DNA of 64,000 nucleotides from Candidatus Pantoea formicae (GTDB lineage: Bacteria; Pseudomonadota; Gammaproteobacteria; Enterobacterales; Enterobacteriaceae), in NCBI RefSeq assembly GCF_011752625.1, contig NZ_VWXD01000004.1:558001-622000 (forward strand), read 5' to 3'. The notes beneath the pieces are model-generated. The model was not told the origin of the DNA, made no database searches, and was given only the letters and a program-made list of their open reading frames with translations. Of the stretch, positions 38,242 to 45,711 are shown piece after piece. Every line of letters starts with the position of its first letter. Position 1 is the first letter of the stretch. The position numbers and the translations under genes are program-made.

Positions 38242-39494
38242 TTGTAGGTTTTGTAGTTGAGTGAGGAAACTTGAATCTTCTGAATGACGCCGTTATTGAA
38301 GAAGTAATTCATTACGGTGAGGGACAGGAGTTCAGAGATAAAGACGCTCCAGGCGGCACCCATGATGCCGTAGCCTTGGATCAGCCACCACGACAGCGGC
38401 AAACTGATCACCATCAGGCAAATAATCTTCTTAAGCAGATAGTTGAATCCGCCCTCTTTCACCATGTAGCGATACGCTACGGTCCCCATTGCCGAGAAGC
38501 AGGTGGCTAACGACAACAACGTAATGAGACTCCCTGACTGTGTGTACTCGTGACCATATAAAGCGATGATGATTTTTTCGCCATACAGCGCTATCACCGC
38601 TAATAACAACAATGAAACACCCATAACATAGCCGTTCAGCCGCGCAGTGAGCTTGATGGCGGCTGCTCCACGCTCCCGGAAGATCTCCGAGAAGCAGGAA
38701 GTGATGATGGCAACCGGGATGAAAATCCACGAAGCCGAGATAGTATTGGCAGCGGCAAACAGGCCAAGATCGCGAGCTGATGCAATGCCAGCGAGAAACA
38801 TCTGTGCCGCTTTCACCTGCACGGAGATGAAGATGCTGGAGATGGCCAAGGGCAACCCGGCGTACAGTAAATAACGCAGATAGGTATTGCGCTTCTCCTG
38901 GGGTGGAGCGATGTCCTGGTTTTCGCGATAGAAATTGAATCGCTTAATGACGTAGGGCACCAGCGTCACCGCCACAATCGACAAGGTCAACCACAGCGGA
39001 TTGAGATGTAACCAGGCAATCGTGAAACTCATGCCAAAGCCCAGCAGCAGGCCGACCGAGTTAGCCACCGTATTCAGGCGGGATGCCAGTCGCGCATTGT
39101 TATATACGCTGAACGTATCCTGAGTGACAAACACCGATGAAATAAACGAGGCCAGCGCAAACGCGAGGAAGTTTTCCTGCATGTTGTACCATACCCAGAT
39201 CAACACTGGGATTGAGGTAAGCAGCAACAAGACCAGCCGCATAGTGCGCGCCACGGTCATCAACCGCAGGCCTTTCGGTGCACTTTTGCTGATGCGTTTA
39301 AAGAGGATGGTTTCCGTGCCAAAAATCGCCACGGTCTGCACCATCGAAAACAACGAGGTAGAAAACGCCATTTGACCGAAAATCGTTGGGCCAAAGGATT
39401 TTGCCACGTAGGAGGTCACAAATATGACGCCGAAAACCGAGACGATTTTCTCAGACATCATCCAGGCGGCATTAGACATTACGCTCAATTTCAT
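38238..39494 (-). CDS. Polysaccharide flippase (Wzx/MATE-like)
   Basis: 418-residue membrane protein with about 12 spans, of the polysaccharide-transporter branch of the MOP superfamily (N-terminal NAAWMMSEKIVSVFGVIFVT and YVAKSFGPTIFGQMAFS). It would move a lipid-linked sugar across the inner membrane. Starting at 39494 has AGGA seven bases upstream. It forms a two-gene operon with the ATP-grasp gene. No glycosyltransferase, polymerase or ligase gene is nearby, so the glycan must be made elsewhere. Lies between the conserved genes yjcB and ssb, suggesting island insertion. Confidence 0.85.
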   Translation of the reverse strand: MKLSVMSNAAWMMSEKIVSVFGVIFVTSYVAKSFGPTIFGQMAFSTSLFSMVQTVAIFGTETILFKRISKSAPKGLRLMTVARTMRLVLLLLTSIPVLIWVWYNMQENFLAFALASFISSVFVTQDTFSVYNNARLASRLNTVANSVGLLLGFGMSFTIAWLHLNPLWLTLSIVAVTLVPYVIKRFNFYRENQDIAPPQEKRNTYLRYLLYAGLPLAISSIFISVQVKAAQMFLAGIASARDLGLFAAANTISASWIFIPVAIITSCFSEIFRERGAAAIKLTARLNGYVMGVSLLLLAVIALYGEKIIIALYGHEYTQSGSLITLLSLATCFSAMGTVAYRYMVKEGGFNYLLKKIICLMVISLPLSWWLIQGYGIMGAAWSVFISELLSLTVMNYFFNNGVIQKIQVSSLNYKTYK

Positions 39495-40021
39495 TGACTG
39501 ATCCTTAGTATTACTTACAGCAACTGCCTTTCGGTACAACGTCCTTGAAATGAATTAACAAGCGCTCAGTGGGCCTGGCGTGAATTAATAACTTCAAACC
39601 AAACTGGTCCGAAAAATGAGACTCGTGTCAGGATTCTTTTGATGAATTCAGGAAAATTCCGATTAAACCTGGCGCGAAACTCTGCGGATGTAAACGATTT
39701 CAACGTAAATCTGAAGAAAAAGTTTGCTGGCACACCCCGTATTTTGAACAAACAGGTTATGCCGGATTTCCAATGATTGTAGTATTTTTCTGCATTTGGG
39801 ATGGAATGAATCTATATCAAAAACCTAAAGCCAGGAAGGCGTTCGGCGGCATTCAGAATAAAATAAGATTTATCCCATGATGATATTTATTCTAAATAAC
39901 TTAATTTAACCCTCGCAATTCTAATCGCGCACTTTAATACTGCATTAATACTCTTTTTGCAGTACCAGATATTAATACAGTAATTCTCATCCACTAATTG
40001 ATAAGAAAGGTAAGAGCATTT
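39495..40021. other. AT-rich intergenic region upstream of the flippase operon
   Basis: 527 bases, markedly more AT-rich than the flanks, between divergent transcripts. It must contain the flippase promoter. No JUMPstart/ops element was found. A 61-codon minus-strand frame at 39566-39751 has no recognisable family and no ribosome site and is not called. Confidence 0.5.
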
Positions 40022-40417
40022 ATGAGAAAGTCACGATATAGCGAAGAGCAAATCACAAATGCCATTAAAGCTTCTGAAACAGGAGTGAAAGTCAGGGAGA
40101 TTTGTGAGGAGCTGGGCATCTCCGAGGCCACCTTCTACAGCTGGAAGAAAAAGTTTTCTGGGCTTTCTTCTGAGGAGGGACGTAAAATCAAAGAGTTAGA
40201 GGAAAAGCTGCAAAACCTCTCTCGTGAACTGCAGGCATTGAGTTCCGATAAGGAAATGCTGCAAAGCGTACTGAAAAACTTCTTTACCACAAATGAAAAG
40301 CGTCAGGCAGTTAACTTCCTGCAAACCACCTTCGACATTGGAACACGTCGTAGCTGCCGCTTGTTGGATATTAGCCGCAGCGTTTACCACTATCCTTCAG
40401 GCTCCGATAATCGCTAA
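40022..40417 (+). CDS. IS3-family transposase-derived DNA-binding protein, no catalytic domain
   Basis: 131 residues. Residues 1-50 are the OrfA helix-turn-helix of IS3-family transposases (SEEQITNAIKASETGVKV, ICEELGISEATFYSWKKKF), and residues 60-90 form the leucine-zipper-like coiled coil. The frame then runs without a frameshift into what looks like the start of OrfB (RQAVNFLQTTFDIGTRRSCR, LLDISRSVYHY) and stops. The DDE catalytic core is absent, and I found no OrfB remnant or insertion-sequence ends around it. It is either a decayed element or a domesticated DNA-binding regulator. The ATG at 40022 has GAAAGG about 10 bases upstream. Confidence 0.7.
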   Translation: MRKSRYSEEQITNAIKASETGVKVREICEELGISEATFYSWKKKFSGLSSEEGRKIKELEEKLQNLSRELQALSSDKEMLQSVLKNFFTTNEKRQAVNFLQTTFDIGTRRSCRLLDISRSVYHYPSGSDNR

Positions 40418-40613
40418 CTCCATTAAGACCGTTGTTATTTGACTTAATGCTGAGATTTGTTCTTACCAGAAGAGATGAAGATCATTTAATTCGGCGTTCG
40501 CAACATAACAATTCGCACCATTTTTTCCTGATGATTATCATCGCGGAATTGCTTCCTTTTTTGCGGTAAAATTGATTCACATCAGCAAAAGTCTCGCTAT
40601 TCAAGCCATTTAG

Positions 40614-40652
40614 ACGCAGCCCAATCTCATTACGGTGAGATTGGTGCTGCGT
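40614..40652 (+). terminator. Long hairpin, possible terminator of the IS3-derived gene
   Basis: ACGCAGCCCAATCTCA (40614-40629) pairs with TGAGATTGGTGCTGCGT (40636-40652) over 16 base pairs with a one-base bulge and a TTACGG loop. It is followed by TTATTACTTT. It may terminate the upstream transcript or be the relic of a mobile-element end. Confidence 0.5.
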
Positions 40653-41269
40653 TTATTACTTTACCAATATTAATATACAGACCTAAATGCAGATAATTCT
40701 GTTAAGCAATCATGAACAACGGCATGTAACCGCTCACACAGTGACTCTCTTTTTAATTGGATCTGTCACTTTTCGCAACTATCAGACTATACATTTCGCG
40801 TAGACGCTATCCCGCATAACAACACCAGGAATGATCCGGAACGAAAAGGTTATTACTCCTAAACAATAACGGTAAAATACGTAAAGAAACTCAAATACTG
40901 CCTCTCAATTCATCGCTGTCTTTAATCATTTTTTTCTACGAGATGTGCGGATGTTTCTCACTGCGAGAGCAGGATCTTAAGCAAAACATGGCTTTGAGCC
41001 GCAAATTTCAGTGCCAAATCGCAGTAAAAGTGCAGATAAAACACCTTTTCAGGTCGCTATTCACTCACTCTTTCTCCCTGAACAGACCGTTTCACGGCCA
41101 TGATAGCCCCCTCATCGGGCTTTAACCGTCGCGAACTGAAGCATCTGTTATGCCAAAATGAGGCAAACTTGCCGCTGGAAAACAGAGGAATCGTTATATT
41201 AGGGGAGCGAGACCGGCAAGAAATGACGCGACATAGGGTAAAAAGGATTGGTCAAATTCTTAAAAACAA

Positions 41270-41304
41270 TGAAGAAAGCGCTGCTGGTCACCTCGCCAGC
41301 AGCG
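41270..41304 (-). terminator. Terminator of the EamA transporter gene
   Basis: CGCTGCTGG / CCAGCAGCG, a 9-base stem with an 8-base loop directly past the EamA stop, followed on the minus strand by CTTTCTTCATTG. Confidence 0.6.
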
Positions 41305-41316
41305 ATAGAAGAAGCG

Positions 41317-42270
41317 TTAAATGGCGCTGACCTGAGGCTGTGGTTTGATACGCATAGCATAGATAACCCCGACGATCAGGCAACCTATGCCGATCCCGGT
41401 CAACAGCGGCGGCCAGCTTTGTCGCCATAGAAAAGTCCACAGCAGTCCAGCCAAGGTTTCGAACACAATTAACGGTCCCATGATCACCGTTGGCACGCGC
41501 TGACTGGCCGCATTCCAACATAGCGTACCGAGCCAAGAACAAATCAGCCCAATTCCCATCATTAAAAGCAGATAACGCGTTGGCTGCGGCCCGAACGGCA
41601 GCGCAAAGTCAGGCTGCTGCCAATGCAGCTGACCACAAACCAACAAATAGAACACTAACGCCAAGGGTAACGTCACCAATCCTTGCGCGGTCGCCCAACT
41701 TGCAGGTTTGTGCTGGGCATGAGATCGAAGCCAAATACCGTTGCGCAGTGGGTACCATGTCCAGCATGCCACCGCCAATACGGCCAGCACTAAACCCGAG
41801 AGATAACGCGCCCAGTCAACATTCGGCCCCTGCATCTGCAATTCAGCGGTATTCACACACGCCAGACCCGCGGCGATGATCAGCAATGCAGGGAACAGCT
41901 TGCGCCAGGAAAGCCGCCCTTCAAGGTGGCCATAGCAAAGATTCGCCGTCACCGTGATCACTACCGGTAGTGTGCCAATAATCATGGTCGAAATGGGTGC
42001 GCCGGTACGCTGAATCGCGCTGGCGAGAAACGCGTAATAAAGAAGATTGCCGACCAGAGACAATTTCAGTGCTTCCAGCCAATCCCTGCGCGCCAGTTGC
42101 CGTAGACGACGGCGATCTAACCATGCCAATGGCAGAACGACCAGACCAAAAGCCACATAGCGCCCAGCCGACTGCAACGTGCCTGGATAGTCCGGTATCA
42201 ACAGCGGCCCAATGAAAATCAGCCCCCACATCAGCCCTGCGGCAAGTGCAAACAAGATTCCAGCAAACAT
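41317..42270 (-). CDS. EamA/DMT-family exporter
   Basis: 317-residue drug/metabolite transporter with ten predicted membrane helices in two EamA repeats (MFAGILFALAAGLMWGLIFI in the first; IGLICSWLGTLCWNAASQR in the second). Such carriers export amino acids or metabolites. It is followed upstream, on the same strand and 72 bases away, by an AraC-family gene that probably regulates it. Substrate unknown. Confidence 0.83.
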   Translation of the reverse strand: MFAGILFALAAGLMWGLIFIGPLLIPDYPGTLQSAGRYVAFGLVVLPLAWLDRRRLRQLARRDWLEALKLSLVGNLLYYAFLASAIQRTGAPISTMIIGTLPVVITVTANLCYGHLEGRLSWRKLFPALLIIAAGLACVNTAELQMQGPNVDWARYLSGLVLAVLAVACWTWYPLRNGIWLRSHAQHKPASWATAQGLVTLPLALVFYLLVCGQLHWQQPDFALPFGPQPTRYLLLMMGIGLICSWLGTLCWNAASQRVPTVIMGPLIVFETLAGLLWTFLWRQSWPPLLTGIGIGCLIVGVIYAMRIKPQPQVSAI

Positions 42271-42342
42271 TCTCTTTTCCTTTATGATCTTTCCGCCGCA
42301 GTGTGGCGTAACCAGAGAATAAAGGCTTGTAGCAGATTGCGG

Positions 42343-43173
42343 TTAACGTGACGGGAATACTTGCTTTTGATAGCGCCCTGGCGTGATGCCATAGCGATGG
42401 GCAAAAGCGCGCGTGAGATGTGCCTGGTCGGTCAATCCAACGGCTGCTGCGACCGAAGCCGCACTTTCTCCTATCCCTAAACGTTGCTTCGCGTCGAACA
42501 GGCGAAAGGCCATCAACATCTGATGCGGCGTGACATGGAAATGTTGTTTGAAACTGCGAAGAAAATGCCACGGCGACAGCGACGCCAGTGCGGCCAGCTC
42601 TTCAAGACGAACCGGCTCCGCCAGGTTTTCGCGCAGATAGGCTTTTACACTATCAAAGCGGTGGGCGCCCTCTTCAGGTCGGGATTTTCCCTGATGTGCC
42701 AGCGGACGTAATAGCTCCAGCAGTTCCAGCAACAGGCTCTCGCGCTCCAGCGCGCTGGTGGCTTGCCACATCTGCGCCAGTCGCTGGGAAAACGGCTGTG
42801 CCAGACGGGCATCTGTGCGCAGCGCTTCACTAAACCACCAGTGACGATCGCCCGTGAGTCGCTCCATCTCCAGTGGATCAATATAGATCATGCGATAACG
42901 CCATCCCTCATCACAAGCCGATTCCCCGGTATGCAGCTCATCAGGATTCATCATCACCAGCGAATGCCGGGGTGCCGTGTAATGCGTACCGCGATAGCGA
43001 AAGCGCTGTGCACCCGATTCAATGGTGCCGATACCAAAAGCTTCGTGCGTATGCGGCTCAAAGGCGTAACGTGAGATGTGCGCCTGATACAGCTCGATAC
43101 CGGGCAATTCAGCAAAATGCTGAAACTGCGCTTGATCGCACTTATCAGGAAAGATTTCCGGAACCACCTTCAT
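42343..43173 (-). CDS. AraC-family transcriptional regulator
   Basis: 276 residues. The N-terminal AraC-type cupin (about residues 15-150) has HISRYAFEPHTHEAFGIGTI and MMNPDELHTGESA. The C-terminal DNA-binding domain has two helix-turn-helix units: LEELAALASLSPWHFLRSFK and SVAAAVGLTDQAHLTRAFAH. It is upstream of and in line with the EamA exporter, a pair often found together in enterobacteria; control of the exporter is inferred. Confidence 0.85.
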   Translation of the reverse strand: MKVVPEIFPDKCDQAQFQHFAELPGIELYQAHISRYAFEPHTHEAFGIGTIESGAQRFRYRGTHYTAPRHSLVMMNPDELHTGESACDEGWRYRMIYIDPLEMERLTGDRHWWFSEALRTDARLAQPFSQRLAQMWQATSALERESLLLELLELLRPLAHQGKSRPEEGAHRFDSVKAYLRENLAEPVRLEELAALASLSPWHFLRSFKQHFHVTPHQMLMAFRLFDAKQRLGIGESAASVAAAVGLTDQAHLTRAFAHRYGITPGRYQKQVFPSR

Positions 43174-43297
43174 GTCACACCTCTCAATAACAGGCTAATT
43201 AGCATGCGCGGCAGCGAGCTGAAATGCAAAGCAGAATTGCTTTACCTGCATACGTAACAATCGCGATACTGTCATCCAATCTATAAAGGAGGCGGTG

Positions 43298-43825
43298 ATG
43301 GCTAATCGGGTTGTAGTGGTAGTGGATATGCAAAACGGCGTGCTGGCTACGCCACGTTTCGATCGTGACGGGCGTTGTCAGCGCATCAATCAACTGACGG
43401 CAGCGGCCGATCAGGTGATTTTTATCCAGCACGTTGAGCCAGGCCTCGAAGTGAACAGCGAAGGCTGGCAGGTCGTGCCGGAATTGGATCAGCCAGCCAA
43501 CGCGATCTACGTTAACAAGACCGCCTGTGACAGTTTTTGGCAAACCGACCTCGCAGCTCAGCTTGATCAACATGGCATCGAGAGCTTTGTGGTTTGCGGT
43601 TGCGCGACCGATTACTGTGTGGATACGACGATTAAGGTTGGCGCGAGCTTGGGCTATCACATCACCGTTGCCGCCGATGCGCACACCACGGCCGATCGTA
43701 CTTATGTCTCGGCACAACAGCAGATCAATCAGCACAATGAAATCTGGGCGGATTTGATTCTGCCGGGCAACCCGGTGTTAGTGCGTGATACTGAGGTGAT
43801 TTTGCGGGTGTGGCGGCCGCATTAG
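43298..43825 (+). CDS. Isochorismatase-like cysteine hydrolase
   Basis: 175-residue hydrolase of the isochorismatase superfamily. The catalytic triad is visible as Asp10 in VVVDMQNGV, Lys74 in YVNKTACDSF and Cys107 in CGCATDYCVDT. Family members hydrolyse small amides or imino compounds; the substrate cannot be inferred. The ATG at 43298 is preferred over the GTG at 43295 because AAGGAGG then lies at the better distance of five bases. Apparently a single-gene unit. Confidence 0.88.
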   Translation: MANRVVVVVDMQNGVLATPRFDRDGRCQRINQLTAAADQVIFIQHVEPGLEVNSEGWQVVPELDQPANAIYVNKTACDSFWQTDLAAQLDQHGIESFVVCGCATDYCVDTTIKVGASLGYHITVAADAHTTADRTYVSAQQQINQHNEIWADLILPGNPVLVRDTEVILRVWRPH

Positions 43826-43836
43826 AGGTTCAGCTA

Positions 43837-43881
43837 TTGAAAATTCCCGACAAGTGTCAATAATAGAACATGACACTTGTC
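43837..43881 (+). promoter_or_regulatory. Promoter with double-palindrome operator of the xre-res operon
   Basis: TTGAAA (43837-43842), 16 bases, then AATAAT (43859-43864) form a promoter. Two GACANNTGTC palindromes, GACAAGTGTC (43849-43858) and GACACTTGTC (43872-43881), flank the -10 element with centres 23 bases apart. Together they also make an 11-base inverted repeat. This is well placed for autorepression by the antitoxin. Confidence 0.75.
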
Positions 43882-43897
43882 AGGTCAGGAGATTTCA

Positions 43898-44341
43898 ATG
43901 CGAGCTTATATTCCAGGACGTGAATCACAAGATAATGCGCTATGGCGCTATGCGGGGCTTCCACCGCGCGGGCTGGAATTGACCCGCATGCTCGAAGCGG
44001 GTTTGCCTGTTGCGGTGATTGACGATATTCGTCACTGGTCAGCTATGACCCGGGCCGACGTCATGAAATACACCGGAATCAATGAACGTAATATCGCTCG
44101 CCGCAAAAGTGCAGGAAAAAGCCTGTCTCCGGATGAAAGTGAGCGCATTGCACGCTTCGTACGTGTAATGGATGCAGCTGTGCAATTGTTTGGTGGCCGC
44201 AAAGAGGAAGCAACGCATTGGCTCAGCCACCCAGTTAAAGGCTTAGGGAGTATCGCACCCATTACGTTGCTGACGACCGAGAGTGGCGCACTTGATGTGC
44301 TAGACCTGATTGGCCGGTTAGAGCATGGTGTGTTTTCGTGA
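43898..44341 (+). CDS. Xre/MbcA/ParS-type antitoxin
   Basis: 147-residue antitoxin of the Xre-RES class. The centre (about residues 35-80) is a helix-turn-helix-like region (YTGINERNIARRKSAGKSL), and the C-terminal toxin-binding domain shows VMDAAVQLFGGRKEEATHWL and the ALDVLDLIGRLEHGVF ending typical of the ParS/MbcA group. The start at 43898 has AGGAG nearby. It overlaps the toxin start by four bases and would neutralise it and repress the operon. Confidence 0.9.
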   Translation: MRAYIPGRESQDNALWRYAGLPPRGLELTRMLEAGLPVAVIDDIRHWSAMTRADVMKYTGINERNIARRKSAGKSLSPDESERIARFVRVMDAAVQLFGGRKEEATHWLSHPVKGLGSIAPITLLTTESGALDVLDLIGRLEHGVFS

Positions 44342-44799
44342 TTTTTTATCGCCTGACTAAAACTCAATATGCTAGTGAAGCCTGGACGGGCTATGGCGCA
44401 AAGCTTTATGGGGGCCGCTGGAATCACAAAGGGTATCCCGCCATTTATGTTGCCTCTTCCGTTTCTTTGGCCGTGTTGGAAGTACTGGTGCATGTTTCCA
44501 ATGAAGCGATTCTGGAAGAGTATACTTTATTCAGTATCGAGATCCCTGATGACCAGGTTGCCTATGTGGCATCAGAGCACTTACCCCCTGACTGGCGCAA
44601 TGATCCGGCTCCATTATCAACGATGGAGTTGGGTACTGGATGGTTGCAGTCTGGCGAAGGGACAGCGTTGATACTGCCATCAACGATTATCCCAATGGAA
44701 AAGAATGCAATTTTGAACCCCTCAGATGTGAGTTTTCAGCACTATCTCAACAGTGTGGTAACGCTGCCGTTCTTTTTCGATAGTCGATTAATAAAGTAG
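44338..44799 (+). CDS. RES-domain toxin
   Basis: 153-residue RES-domain toxin, a family that depletes cellular NAD+ by ADP-ribosyl transfer or phosphorolysis. Visible motifs: FYRLTKTQYASEAWTGYGA, GGRWNHKGYPAIY with the conserved Arg27, SLAVLEVLVHV with Glu48, and a late serine in the VSFQHYLNSVV region. GTG start overlapping the antitoxin stop (GTGA), the usual coupling. The pair probably acts as a stability or defence element of this island. Confidence 0.9.
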   Translation: MIFYRLTKTQYASEAWTGYGAKLYGGRWNHKGYPAIYVASSVSLAVLEVLVHVSNEAILEEYTLFSIEIPDDQVAYVASEHLPPDWRNDPAPLSTMELGTGWLQSGEGTALILPSTIIPMEKNAILNPSDVSFQHYLNSVVTLPFFFDSRLIK

Positions 44800-44884
44800 C
44801 CAGCGCTTTTTCTACTTTATTAGCGTTCACCATTTCGGTTGAATTGCCCTCAAGCCATTCTTGTTAAAGATGATTTTTAGACAC

Positions 44885-44910
44885 AAAAAAGCCCCGTAAA
44901 ACGAGGCCTT
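44885..44910 (-). terminator. Terminator of ssb
   Basis: On the minus strand, AAGGCCTCGTTTTACGGGGC is followed by TTTTTTGTGT: a stem of GCC(T/C)CG type with a T tract, about 30 bases past the ssb stop. Confidence 0.75.
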
Positions 44911-44937
44911 AGTGAAAAGTTGTGCGTGCGCGTGGAA

Positions 44938-45489
44938 TTAGAACGGGATGTCGTCGTCAAAGTCCATTGGCGGTTCGTTGTTCGCCGGTGCGCTCTGCTG
45001 CTGCGGACGCTGTTGTGCGCCGCCGCTGAACTGGTTGCCGCCCTGAGGCTGCTGCTGAGGTTGCTGTGGCTGGCCCCAACCGTTGTTGTTGCCACCGCCC
45101 TGACCACCCATCGGTGCGCCGCCTGCGTTCGCGCCCTGCTGACGTCCACCCAGCATCTGCATGGTGCCGCCAACGTTAACGACCACTTCCGTGGTGTACT
45201 TTTCCTGGCCGCTCTGATCCTGCCATTTACGAGTACGCAGCTGGCCTTCGATGTAAACCTGAGAGCCTTTACGCAGGTATTCGCCTGCCACTTCAGCCAG
45301 TTTGCCGAACAGCACAACACGGTGCCATTCAGTAATCTCTTTGTTTTCACCGGTTTGCTTGTCGCGCCAGCTCTCTGACGTGGCCAGCGTAATGTTGGCT
45401 ACCGCGCCACCATTAGGCATGTAGCGCACTTCCGGATCCTGACCCAGATTCCCGACAAGAATCACTTTGTTTACGCCACGACTGGCCAT
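44938..45489 (-). CDS. ssb: Single-stranded DNA-binding protein
   Basis: 183 residues (E. coli 178). The N-terminal OB fold (about residues 1-110) begins [20 protein letters not shown] and includes [20 protein letters not shown] glycine/glutamine-rich linker follows, and the conserved acidic tip MDFDDDIPF recruits partner proteins. Divergent from uvrA with a LexA box between. Confidence 0.98.
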   Translation of the reverse strand: MASRGVNKVILVGNLGQDPEVRYMPNGGAVANITLATSESWRDKQTGENKEITEWHRVVLFGKLAEVAGEYLRKGSQVYIEGQLRTRKWQDQSGQEKYTTEVVVNVGGTMQMLGGRQQGANAGGAPMGGQGGGNNNGWGQPQQPQQQPQGGNQFSGGAQQRPQQQSAPANNEPPMDFDDDIPF

Positions 45490-45610
45490 GTTGCTGTCTC
45501 CCGATGAGTTGATGCTAAAAGTCTAAGCGAAAAATTGTATCACGTCACAATCACGCTGCCCACTTCAGAGCAGGCTCCCAATTTTTCTTCGGCACGCAGA
45601 ATAGCAAAAA

Positions 45611-45630
45611 CACTGGATATTTATTCAGTT
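45611..45630. promoter_or_regulatory. LexA box shared by ssb and uvrA
   Basis: CACTGGATATTTATTCAGTT contains CTG-N10-CAG, the SOS box core, 82 bases upstream of uvrA and in the same place as the E. coli uvrA-ssb operator. Confidence 0.85.
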
Positions 45631-45711
45631 TATTTTTTGTGCCATACTAACGCGTTTCTGCTGGTCGTGCTGGCAAGGCATGGCGAGTGTTGTTCAATCC
45701 GGGAAAGGTGA

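Larger units (their letters stand above)
40418..41316. other. AT-rich gene-poor region after the IS3-derived gene
   Basis: About 900 bases without a convincing gene. It contains the strong hairpin at 40614-40652, several A/T tracts, and at its right end the terminator of the EamA gene. Base composition differs from the neighbouring core genes, consistent with acquired DNA. Confidence 0.5.

Noticed and set aside
39566..39751. 61-codon minus-strand frame in the AT-rich gap before the flippase
   Set aside because: No family recognised and no ribosome binding site; it could be a remnant but is not supportable.
40943..41125. 60-codon frame in the gap after the IS3-derived gene
   Set aside because: No similarity to OrfB of IS3 elements or any family, and no start signal.
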